From Nonomuraea turcica (GTDB lineage: Bacteria > Actinomycetota > Actinomycetes > Streptosporangiales > Streptosporangiaceae): a stretch of DNA of 64,000 nucleotides. Every line of letters begins with the position of its first letter. Position 1 is the stretch's first letter. The notes below the pieces were generated by a model. The model had not been told where the DNA came from and did not search any database. It saw only the letters and a list, made by a program, of their open reading frames with translations. This document shows, piece after piece, positions 16,001 to 23,458 of the stretch. The position numbers were made by a program, and so were the translations under genes. Location of the stretch: contig NZ_JAUZQF010000010.1 of assembly GCF_030718205.1 (NCBI RefSeq), positions 248,001 through 312,000 of the forward strand, in the 5' to 3' direction.

Positions 16001-18819
16001 ACCGCCCCGAGGAGGCGCTCGACCCGCTGCACGAGGCCATGGGTGTGGCGGACGGGCGCCACCCGCAGGCCAGGGCCAGGCGGCTGCTCGGCCTGTGCCT
16101 GGACGAGCTGGGACGCTCCGCGGACGCCCTGGCGCAGCTCGAGATCGCAGCCGAGCTGTACGACGTCCTGAGCGCGGACGACGACGGCTACCGGCGCCAT
16201 CTCGCCGAGGTACGAGCCCGGCTGGGCCGCATGGGAGCGGTCCCGGCACCGGGCGGCGCGCGGCACTGGATGCTGGCGCTGGTCACCTCCCGGCCCGACG
16301 AGGCCGTGGCACGGGCTGAGCAGCTGGTGGCCGAGCGCCGCGAGTCCGTCGAAGGCGCCGGCGAGTCGAAGCTCGAGGAGATCCACGCGTACCTGTCCGC
16401 CCAAGCCATGCTGGCCCGCGCCTGGTCGGACGCGGGCCGGGCGGCGGACGGGCTCGCGCTCGCAATGCGGGCGGCCGAGCTGCTCCAGCGGCACGCGGGA
16501 CAGGATCGGCCGCACGCGATGGCGGTCGGCCAGGTGGCGGCGGCGCTCGGGCGCACGCTCGTGGGCCTCGGGCGGCACACGGAGGCCGTACCCCACCTGC
16601 TCACCGCCATCGAGTCCCACGGGCAGGCCGGGGCGAGCCCGGCGTCGGGGAAGGAGCTGGCCGAGCTGCTCATCCTGGAGACCGTCGCGCTGTCCCACGC
16701 CGCCTGCGCGGCGGACGCGGAGGCGTCGGCGGATCGGCTGGTCAGGCTGTACGCCGCGCTCGTGTCCGAAGGCATCGAATCCCCCCTGGCCCTCGCCGGG
16801 GCCCTGCTGCTCCAGGGCGGCATCCGCTTCACCCGGCAGGACGTGGGCGGCGCGCTCAAGTCGGCGACCCGGGCCCTCGACGTCCTCACGCGGGAGCCGT
16901 CGAGCGGCGATCGGCTGGTGAGCGCCGCCTGCCTGGAGCTGAGCGGCCTGTGCCTGGCCGAGCTGCACGACGAGGACGCCGCCAGGACCAAGCTGGCCGA
17001 GGGCACCGCCTTGATGGCCGAGCACGGTCCCCCGCCCGCCGATCTGGCGGAGGTGCACCTGTCGGCCCTGGTACGCCTGGCCAAGCTGCGGGCCCGCGAG
17101 GAAGGCCCGGCCGCCGGGATCGTCATGTACGCCCGGATCCTGCAGACGCGCCCGCTCCCGGAGGCCGGCGTGCTCAGGACCCTGATCGACGAGCTCACCG
17201 CCTACATGGGCGATCTGCCGGACGGCGCGGATCTGGCCGTGCTGCTGCCGCCGCTCACGACCTTCACCGAGGCGCTCGAACGCGAGGTGCCGCTGAGCGC
17301 CGACGCCGACCTGCACGACAGGCACGCCCGCTGCCTGTCCCGCCTCAGCACCGCCGCCGCGCAGGCGAACGACACCGAGAGCGCCATTCAGGCCGCCAGG
17401 CTGGCCGTCCGCGTGCGCCGGCATCTGACCGCCCTCTCCAGCGCATACCGCGGCCGGCTGGGACTGGCGCTCGCCGCCCTGGCCAGGCTCGACCGCACCG
17501 ATCTGGCCGCCGCCGAGCAGGCGATCGCACTGCTCGACGACGCGGAGCACGTCAGGGAGCTGGCCTCCACCCTCGCCCGGTACGCGGCCGAGCTGCTCGA
17601 GCGCGGCCGCCCGGTGGAGGCCCTGGCCCACTGCGAACGGGCCGCGGACCTGTGCGACGAGCTGGACGACCCGGCCGTCGCCGCCGCCGTCTACGCCCAG
17701 CTGGGCGACAGCCTGGCCGCCCTGGACCGCCCGCACGCCGCGCTGGAGGCGGTCACCTGGTCGCTGGCCGAGCTGGAACGGGCAACCGAGCGGGGGGAGG
17801 AGCTGCCGCACGTGCGCGCCCAGGCCATCGTGGTACGGGGCCGGGTGCTGCGGGCCTCGGGACGGACGCACGAGGCGCTGGCGCACCTGGTGGAGGCGCT
17901 GCAGATCTACACGCGGCTCTCGCACCGGTCGGCCACCGCCGAGGTCGCCGCGATGATCGCCGACGATCTGCTGGCCGGCGGCCGCGCGGAGGAGGCCGCC
18001 GAGTACGCCAGGACCGCCACGACCGGACACGAGGCGGGCACGGTCAAGCACGCGCTCGCCCTCCAGCGGCTGGCCAGGTGCCACATGATGCTGGGCGAGC
18101 TGACCGAGGCCAACGCCCTCGTGGAGCAGCTGATCCCCCTGGCCAGACGGTCGCCGGACGATCTCACGTACCGGGCGATCCTGGCCGACTCCCTGGCCCA
18201 GAGCTCGGAGCTGCTGCCGCTGCTGCGGCTGGACGGCGGCACCGAGGCCGAGGCCAGGGCCCGCGAGGCCATCGCGATCTACGACGACCTGATGACCACG
18301 GGCATGAACGCCGAGGCGCTGCACACCAGCCGGGCAGGAGCCAGCCTCACGCTGGCCGCCGCCCTGCGGATGCGCGACCTGGCCGCGGACGCGGTGCGGC
18401 CGCTCCGCGAGGCGGTGGCGGCGCTGGAGAGGTACGCGCCGGGCAACCCGCCGCTGTCCGGGCTGCTGTCCAGGGGGATGCTCATGCTGGGCGACGCCCT
18501 CATGGAGGCGGGCCGTCCGCTGGAGGCCGGTCTGGTCTTCCACCGGGGCACGCAGGTGACGCGCGACGTGCTCTCCAGGGCCGTCGCGCACGCCCGGCTC
18601 GGCCTGTGCCAGCAGGAGCTGGGCAGGGACGACGCGGCCGACGCCGCGCTCCGGGTCGCGGCGGGGCTGCTGCGTGAGCTGCTCGCCGGCGAGCGCGACG
18701 AGGGCCTGGCGGACCTGCTGCGCGATGTGCTGCGCAGCAGGCTGACGCTCCTGGAGAAGGCAGGCAAGGGTGAGGAGGCGCGGCAGGTCGAGGACGACCT
18801 GCGCGCCCTCAGGACGTGA
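13081..18819 (+). CDS. Degenerate trypsin-like domain fused to STAND-like ATPase and long TPR array
   Basis: A single 1912-residue protein. Residues 10-215 have a trypsin-like fold: GSGYAIGADLVLTSGDLV aligns with the usual LTAAHxV strand and GMSGAAL (Ser162) with the serine loop. However, the His position reads Asp43 and the acidic strand reads TGAVLLR, so only Ser of the triad remains. Residues 250-560 are P-loop ATPase-like: Walker A GRPGTGRT (284-291) has Arg for the usual Lys, Walker B is LLVVDHPE (Asp342), and ILLLVREPGEPEWW fits a sensor region. The remaining 1200 residues or more are TPR-like helical repeats. This layout recalls signal-transduction STAND proteins of bacterial conflict systems. 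No catalytic partner sits upstream. Confidence 0.8.
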   Translation: MDTPPHRLGLERAVEVYSGHDDLVGVTGSGYAIGADLVLTSGDLVDPEAPCRVRAAWSPRWVRAEEVWRGRGGTGAVLLRVTGASSDEAPWRGVPGIEHVRWARVGQGPYRLRCVARGFPRDGEGAAQTLSGLVDPPAGAVSKALAAGVLDSLPISLWEGMSGAALLAEPAAQVIGVIVTGRDGYAQRRLDVIPVTALLSDERFRELANVPPGRLETVAEGDPSVLLPDLLSPAREDLPPDCPDWRLLMPRHAVVPFLGRAEELARLREWAEEPGALSIAVLSGRPGTGRTRLAGELCEVLARAGWDAGFLPLGSVCAALSDEAEGRAVTLDVLRPTLLVVDHPEPSSPLVGELVRRLAKHEHNPPVRILLLVREPGEPEWWRRLDTAAGGWLRRLNTATVQLNARPLTLDERTEHAHAAMKAFAPSRAALPWPPPLDDPDFGLPLHVHLAALTRLRDGAHGNVEAGGLVDRLLEREFEQWAHVWPGERVNDLPARHAVAVVTLTAPAPAELPGLLTAVPGLHIGAAVQWLGRIFDDGRPLGPDVLAERLLAETQDLDRLVLALHDHEGRTARHLVRMLDALRLSAGSARVRSALRELVTARIDSMVAEAAAASGTRLGDALHAALGLFAGDREIARAGARAAGLPVRRDVRLGLRALHVTIGELAVRHLRVEGGPIALAGALSVLSERLAAAGRVGEAVVAAAEAVDIFAAAPPYEAAGAQAEALDNLGACLLLAGEPGSALKPVQEAAARFRILAEEEHEPRYAGRAARAHYNLACALLGVGRTDEAVQAFSAAGGDPEVAANVAGVLSAAEPMPPLEELITAAPLAPFEGLEDGPPTAALAELAACLTIAATAAVRTAAPTDRDLAHRLHLLAAWLHDRGRTTDALVPAAEAVARLRGLAAEEPGLRFLLATAAGMLSRLHGALDDLDAAARAAAEAARNLRALVVLDPGEHRPALAGQLLDLGELLLLDDRPEEALDPLHEAMGVADGRHPQARARRLLGLCLDELGRSADALAQLEIAAELYDVLSADDDGYRRHLAEVRARLGRMGAVPAPGGARHWMLALVTSRPDEAVARAEQLVAERRESVEGAGESKLEEIHAYLSAQAMLARAWSDAGRAADGLALAMRAAELLQRHAGQDRPHAMAVGQVAAALGRTLVGLGRHTEAVPHLLTAIESHGQAGASPASGKELAELLILETVALSHAACAADAEASADRLVRLYAALVSEGIESPLALAGALLLQGGIRFTRQDVGGALKSATRALDVLTREPSSGDRLVSAACLELSGLCLAELHDEDAARTKLAEGTALMAEHGPPPADLAEVHLSALVRLAKLRAREEGPAAGIVMYARILQTRPLPEAGVLRTLIDELTAYMGDLPDGADLAVLLPPLTTFTEALEREVPLSADADLHDRHARCLSRLSTAAAQANDTESAIQAARLAVRVRRHLTALSSAYRGRLGLALAALARLDRTDLAAAEQAIALLDDAEHVRELASTLARYAAELLERGRPVEALAHCERAADLCDELDDPAVAAAVYAQLGDSLAALDRPHAALEAVTWSLAELERATERGEELPHVRAQAIVVRGRVLRASGRTHEALAHLVEALQIYTRLSHRSATAEVAAMIADDLLAGGRAEEAAEYARTATTGHEAGTVKHALALQRLARCHMMLGELTEANALVEQLIPLARRSPDDLTYRAILADSLAQSSELLPLLRLDGGTEAEARAREAIAIYDDLMTTGMNAEALHTSRAGASLTLAAALRMRDLAADAVRPLREAVAALERYAPGNPPLSGLLSRGMLMLGDALMEAGRPLEAGLVFHRGTQVTRDVLSRAVAHARLGLCQQELGRDDAADAALRVAAGLLRELLAGERDEGLADLLRDVLRSRLTLLEKAGKGEEARQVEDDLRALRT

Positions 18820-20395
18820 TGGCCTGCACCGTCTCCCGCGCCCACCGGTAATCGGCCTTGCCGGCCGGCGAGCGCACCATCTTCTCGACGAACGCGTACG
18901 TTCGCGGCACCTTGTACCCCGACAGCAGCTTCCTGCAGTGCGCGTCCAGTTCCTCGGCCGTGACCTCGACACCGGGCCGCGGCTCGATCACGGCCGCCAC
19001 CTTGTTCCCCCAGCGCTCGTCCGGTACCCCGGTCACCACCGCGTCGAACACCGCAGAATGCCCCTTGAGCACGGCTTCGACCTCTTCGGGGAACACCTTC
19101 TCACCGCCGGTGTTGATGCACTGCGAGCCCCGGCCGAAGACGTTCACGGTCCCGTCGGTGTCGACGGTCGCCAGGTCTCCGGTCAGCAACCAGCGCGCGC
19201 CCTGCTCGTCGGTGACGAACGTGCGGGCGGTCTTGTCCGGGTCGTTGTAGTAGCCGAACGCGACCCGCCCCGACCGCGCCACCGTCCCGAGCTGCCCGGA
19301 CCCGGGCTCGACAGGCCGGCCCTTCTCGTCGAGGACGGCCAGGTTGACCACGGAGTTCGGCTGGTAGCGCAGGCCCGTCTCCGGCGACGACCCGGCCGTG
19401 CCCGACGCCGTGTAGCCGGACTCGGTCGAGCCGAAGTTGTCCAGGATCATGACGTTCGGGAGCAGCTCCTGCAGCCGATCGCGGACCGCGCCGGACAGGA
19501 TGGCGCCGGTTGAGCTGATCACGATCAGCGACGAGACGTCGTAGGAGCCCTGCGCCAGCGCCTCGGCCATGGGCCTGGCCATGGCGTCACCGGTGATGTT
19601 GATGGTGTTCACGCGCTCGCGCTCGACCGTCCGCCACACCTCGGCGCCGTCGAACTTGCGGATGTACGCGACGCTCCCGCCCATCCACCACGTGATGAAC
19701 GTGGCCATCTGCGCGGCGCCGTGCATCAGCGGCGCAACGGGGAACATCAGCAAGGGACCTGACGCGACCGCGGCGTCGATCACCTCCTGCGGGGTGGCGC
19801 GCGGCTCGCCGTACGGGTTGCCGCCGCCGAAGCCCATGAACAAGTCCTCGACGTGCCACATCGCGCCTTTGGGCATGCCGGTGGTGCCGCCGGTGTAGAT
19901 GATGTACACGTCCTGCCCGGAGCGCGGCGGGAAGCCCCGCTCGGGCTTGCCCTGCTCCAGCGCGGTCTCGTACGGCACCGCGGAGCCGATCGCCGACTCG
20001 CCGCCCACCGAGATCAGGTGCTGCAGCAGTGGTGCCTCGGCGGCGACGGCGGCCACCCGCGCGTCGAACTCGACGTCGTAGATCAGCGCCCGGATGTCGG
20101 AGTCCCGGTACAGGTAGAGCAGCTCGGCCTCGACGTACCGGAAGTTGACGTTGATCGGCACCGCCCGGATCTTCAGCGCGGCCAGCATGCCGGCGATGTA
20201 CGGGATGCCGTTGTAGAGCTGGATGCCGACGTGCTGGCCCGGCTGAATGCCCAGATCCATGAGGTAGTGGGCGAGCCGGTTGGCCTCGGTGTCCAGCTCT
20301 GCGTAGGTGCGGCGATCATCACCGCAGATGACGGCGGTCCGGTCCCCGATCGCGTCCGCTAACCCCTCGTACAGGTCCGCATGGTTGAACTCCAT
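18809..20395 (-). CDS. FadD19-like acyl-CoA synthetase
   Basis: A 528-residue AMP-forming acyl-CoA synthetase. The AMP-binding signature is IIYTGGTTGMPKGAMWH, followed by FGSTESGY, RWLLTGDLAT and the C-terminal SPAGKADYRWARE with the catalytic Lys. From memory it resembles mycobacterial FadD19 (NVNFRYVEAEL, NTINITGDAMARP), a sterol side-chain CoA ligase acting on long branched carboxylic acids. The ATG at 20395 overlaps the upstream gene stop as TAATG, so it is translationally coupled. It is the last gene of the acyl-CoA operon. Its 3' end overlaps the 1912-residue ORF on the other strand by 11 bases. Confidence 0.85.
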   Translation of the reverse strand: MEFNHADLYEGLADAIGDRTAVICGDDRRTYAELDTEANRLAHYLMDLGIQPGQHVGIQLYNGIPYIAGMLAALKIRAVPINVNFRYVEAELLYLYRDSDIRALIYDVEFDARVAAVAAEAPLLQHLISVGGESAIGSAVPYETALEQGKPERGFPPRSGQDVYIIYTGGTTGMPKGAMWHVEDLFMGFGGGNPYGEPRATPQEVIDAAVASGPLLMFPVAPLMHGAAQMATFITWWMGGSVAYIRKFDGAEVWRTVERERVNTINITGDAMARPMAEALAQGSYDVSSLIVISSTGAILSGAVRDRLQELLPNVMILDNFGSTESGYTASGTAGSSPETGLRYQPNSVVNLAVLDEKGRPVEPGSGQLGTVARSGRVAFGYYNDPDKTARTFVTDEQGARWLLTGDLATVDTDGTVNVFGRGSQCINTGGEKVFPEEVEAVLKGHSAVFDAVVTGVPDERWGNKVAAVIEPRPGVEVTAEELDAHCRKLLSGYKVPRTYAFVEKMVRSPAGKADYRWARETVQAITS

Positions 20396-21543
20396 TAGGG
20401 CTTCTCCCGTCCGACGATCCACATCGCGAAGAACTGGGCTCCCCCGCCATAGGCGTGACCGAGCGCCGTGCGGGCGCCGTCCACCTGGTGTTCGCCGGCC
20501 ATCCCGCGCACCTGCAGCGCAGCCTCGGCGAACCTGATCAGCCCCGAGGCCCCGATCGGGTTGCTGGACAGCACCCCGCCCGAGGCGTTCCACGGAATGT
20601 CACCGTCGAGCGCGGTCGCGCCCGACTCGGTGAGCTTCCATCCCTCCCCCTCCGCCGCGAACCCCAGGTTCTCCAGCCACATCGGCTCGTACCAGGAGAA
20701 CGGCACGTACGTCTCGGCCACGTCGATCTGCCGCCGCGGGTCGGCGATGCCGGCCTGGCGGTAGACGTCGGCGGCGCAGTCCTTGCCCCCCTGCGGGTTG
20801 ACCGTGTCACGGTCCGCCCGGAAGATCGGCTCGGAGCGCATGGCGGTGCCGTGCACCCAGGCCGGGGTGCCGGTGACCGCGGACTCCGACGACAGGACCA
20901 TGGCGCAGGCGCCGTCGCTGGACGGGCAGGTCTCCAGGTAGCGGATCGGCTCCCAGAGCATGGGCGTGGACTCGACCATCTTCTGGTCGATGCCGGGGAT
21001 CTTGAGGTGCGCGTACGGGTTCTTGAGCGCGTTGATCCGGTCCTTGACCGCTACCAGCGTGCCGATGTGATCAGGGGCGCCGGACCTGCGCATGTACTCG
21101 CGGATGTGCGGCGCGAAGTAGCCGCCCGCGCCCACCACCAGCGACGAGCTGAACGGCAGGTGCGTGGACAGGGCCCAGGTGGCGTTGGACTCCGACTGCT
21201 TCTCGAACGCCACGACCAGCACCCGGTCGTGCACGCCGCCCTGGACGAGGCTGGCGCCGACCAGCGCGGTGGAGCCGCCGACGCTGCCCGCGGTGTGCAC
21301 CCGCATCATCGGCTTGCCGGCCGCGCCGAGCGCGTCGGCCAGGTACGCCTCCGGCATCATGACGCCCTCGAACAGGTCCGGCGCCTTGCCGATGACCACG
21401 GCGTCGATGTCCTTGAACGTCAGCCCGGCATCCTCCAGCGCCCGCAGCGCCGCCTCGCGCACCAGCCCGGCGATCGACACGTCCCTGCGCCTGGTCGTGT
21501 AGTACGTCTGACCCACGCCGATGACCGCGCAACGATTACCCAT
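20395..21543 (-). CDS. Thiolase-fold protein, Ltp3-like
   Basis: A 382-residue thiolase-superfamily protein. The N terminus MGNRCAVIGVGQTYYTTRRRD and the ending ARTALGHAYGGGAQFFAMW fit SCP2-thiolase relatives. The nucleophile region reads RVHTAGSVGG (Ala85 where condensing thiolases have Cys), so classical thiolytic chemistry through that Cys is unlikely. Relatives such as Ltp2 act as retro-aldolases with a DUF35 partner, and mycobacterial Ltp3 resembles this size and order. A DUF35 gene and a second thiolase lie directly upstream. TGATG overlap with the upstream gene and TAATG with the downstream gene indicate one transcript. Confidence 0.82.
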   Translation of the reverse strand: MGNRCAVIGVGQTYYTTRRRDVSIAGLVREAALRALEDAGLTFKDIDAVVIGKAPDLFEGVMMPEAYLADALGAAGKPMMRVHTAGSVGGSTALVGASLVQGGVHDRVLVVAFEKQSESNATWALSTHLPFSSSLVVGAGGYFAPHIREYMRRSGAPDHIGTLVAVKDRINALKNPYAHLKIPGIDQKMVESTPMLWEPIRYLETCPSSDGACAMVLSSESAVTGTPAWVHGTAMRSEPIFRADRDTVNPQGGKDCAADVYRQAGIADPRRQIDVAETYVPFSWYEPMWLENLGFAAEGEGWKLTESGATALDGDIPWNASGGVLSSNPIGASGLIRFAEAALQVRGMAGEHQVDGARTALGHAYGGGAQFFAMWIVGREKP

Positions 21544-22562
21544 CAGGCCTCCATGACGGTGACGAGATTGTGCTGCAGGCACGGCCCGCCGGCGGCGTGG
21601 GCGACGGTGCGGCGGGCATGGCCGTCGAGGATGCGTTGCGCCGCCTCGCCGATCCGGATGAGCCCGGTGGCCATGACGGGGTTCGCGGCCAGCGGCCCGC
21701 CGGACGGGTTGATCACCGTGTCGCCGGTCAGCTCCAGCGCCTCGCGCAGGATGATCTCCTCGTGCGGGAACTGGGCGTGCAGCTCGGCCACCTCGACAGG
21801 CCCCTTGCCGACTCCGGCGGCACGCGCGGCATCGGCCGCGGAGGCCGACCGGGCCAGGTCGCGCAGGCCCAGGTAGTGAGGCTCGATCCGATGCGCGATG
21901 CCCCTGATGTAGGCCGGACTGGCGGACAGCTCACGGGCCAGGTCGCCGGTCGCGAGCACGATCGCGGCCGCGCCGTCCGTGATCGGCGGCACGTCCGTCT
22001 GTCTCAGCGGCTGGACGGCGAAGCCTTCGTCCTCCGGCTCGGGCAGGTCCAGCGCGTACGGGTTGGCGCGGCCGCCGGCCCGGCTGCGGCGCACGATCTC
22101 GTCCAGTTCCTTCCGGTCCGCGTCGACGGCGGCGGCCTGGAGTGCGGCGTAGGAGAGCTGGTCGAGGCCCAGCGGAGCCAGGTAGTAGGGGTCGAGCTGG
22201 AGCGTCATGATCGTACGCAGGTCACCGAGCGACGACTTGCCGAACCCGTAGACCAGGGCCGAGTCGACGTCGCCGTGCTGGAGGCGCGCCCATGCCTCGT
22301 ACAGCGCCCAGGCTCCGTCCATCTCCACGTGGCTCTCCGAGATGGGCGGCCAGGCGCCCAGCGCGTCGAGCGCCGACACGAACGAGAACGGCGCGCCCGC
22401 GAGATAGTCGCAGCTGCCCGAGCAGGTGAAGCCGAACCGCTCCAGCCCGGTGCGCCGCTTGACCTCCTTGATCACGGGCAGGATCAGCTCGGGCTCGGTC
22501 AGGCCGGTGTCGTGGGGGGTGTGCCGCGTCTGGGCGAACGCGACGATCGCGACCTCTCTCAT
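21543..22562 (-). CDS. Thiolase-fold protein, Ltp4-like
   Basis: A 339-residue thiolase-superfamily protein. It begins MREVAIVAFAQTRHTPHDTGL and has GFTCSGSCDYLAGAPFSFV around the expected nucleophile region, including Cys residues. It then continues through GALVYGFGKSS-like segments to RTVAHAAGGPCLQHN. Its size and place match Ltp4 of the mycobacterial sterol region, as I recall. It probably works in a complex with the Ltp3-like and DUF35 proteins encoded on either side, perhaps releasing a short side-chain unit. The ATG at 22562 overlaps the DUF35 stop (ATGA), and its own stop overlaps the next start. Confidence 0.8.
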   Translation of the reverse strand: MREVAIVAFAQTRHTPHDTGLTEPELILPVIKEVKRRTGLERFGFTCSGSCDYLAGAPFSFVSALDALGAWPPISESHVEMDGAWALYEAWARLQHGDVDSALVYGFGKSSLGDLRTIMTLQLDPYYLAPLGLDQLSYAALQAAAVDADRKELDEIVRRSRAGGRANPYALDLPEPEDEGFAVQPLRQTDVPPITDGAAAIVLATGDLARELSASPAYIRGIAHRIEPHYLGLRDLARSASAADAARAAGVGKGPVEVAELHAQFPHEEIILREALELTGDTVINPSGGPLAANPVMATGLIRIGEAAQRILDGHARRTVAHAAGGPCLQHNLVTVMEA

Positions 22563-23458
22563 GACAACTCCACGTCGGGCTCGCCGGTGGGGGCGAACCA
22601 GCGGATGTTCGCCATGGACGCCGTGCGCTCGCTCTCGGGCACCCACACGGCCTTGACCCGCATGCCCTGGCGCACCTCGTGCGCGGGCACGTCGCCGGTC
22701 AGGGCGATGATGGGGATGTCGGCCCCGTCGAGCAGGATGTACGCCGACACGAAGGGCACTTCAGGGGCCCGCGGGTCGGGCAGGTTGTTGATGGCGAACG
22801 TGGTGATCGTGCCGGTGTCGGGGAGCTCGAGCGTGTCGGGGATGGCGTTGCCGCATTCCGGGCAGGCCGCGCGGTAGGGGACGTACACCTTGGCGCAGTG
22901 GTCGCAGCGACCGCCGAGGAAGACACCCCGCTCGATGCCCTCGAGGAAGACGCGGAGCGCGCCGCCTGCCTGGAGACGATACTCGGCACGCACCGGGGAG
23001 ACGATCTGCGTGACCTCGGGGACGAAGTGCGCGATGTCGGTGATGTGCCCGGTGGGCTGGTCACGCCACACGGGCCAGACCCGCATCCCGGTCTTCATCG
23101 CCTTGATGTGCTCGGGACACACCGCGTGCACCAGCGCCGTGTCGGCGCCGTCGAGCTTGATCAGCGCCCAGGCGAAGGGCCGGTCCAGCGGATGACCGTC
23201 GAGGGGCTCATGCACCCACGACCACGTGGTGACCGTGCCGGCCGGGCCGACCTCGACGTACTCGCCGGTGACCGGCTCGCCGGTGGCGGGGTCGTACTCG
23301 AGGGGCGGCACCAGCACCCGGCCCTCCGCCGTACGCGTCCCCACGATGCGGCCGGCGCGCAGCTCGCTCAGGAACCGGCCGACCACCGGCCCGGTCGAAC
23401 GGGTGTAACCGCCGGGGAACTCCAGGACGTGCTGAGCGGCCAGCGGATCAGATGGCAC
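22559..23458 (-). CDS. Tandem DUF35 (OB-fold, zinc ribbon) protein
   Basis: A 299-residue protein made of two DUF35-like halves. The second half has the rubredoxin-like zinc ribbon GRCDHCAKVYVPYRAACPEC and then an OB fold (PDTGTITTFAINN, VSAYILLDGADIP). The first half has the matching OB strands (AGTVTTWSWVHEP, FAWALIKLDGAD), but its ribbon region reads GTRTAEGRVLVPP and lacks cysteines. DUF35 proteins bind acyl-CoA and pair with thiolase-like aldolases. The GTG start at 23458 has AAGGA ten bases upstream and overlaps the upstream synthetase gene by 11 bases. The position before two thiolase genes supports that partnership. Confidence 0.85.
   Translation of the reverse strand: MPSDPLAAQHVLEFPGGYTRSTGPVVGRFLSELRAGRIVGTRTAEGRVLVPPLEYDPATGEPVTGEYVEVGPAGTVTTWSWVHEPLDGHPLDRPFAWALIKLDGADTALVHAVCPEHIKAMKTGMRVWPVWRDQPTGHITDIAHFVPEVTQIVSPVRAEYRLQAGGALRVFLEGIERGVFLGGRCDHCAKVYVPYRAACPECGNAIPDTLELPDTGTITTFAINNLPDPRAPEVPFVSAYILLDGADIPIIALTGDVPAHEVRQGMRVKAVWVPESERTASMANIRWFAPTGEPDVELS

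Noticed and set aside
13081..18819. AVAST (Avs) antiphage gene
   Set aside because: Trypsin and STAND domains are both present, but the effector is degenerate and the C-terminal sensor is a different, very long array, so a named Avs type cannot be claimed.
15139..18972. Very long open frame (1277 codons) antisense to the giant protein gene
   Set aside because: High-GC third positions leave long antisense frames. The product is low-complexity Arg/Gln/Gly-rich and matches no domain, whereas the plus-strand frame shows clear TPR structure.
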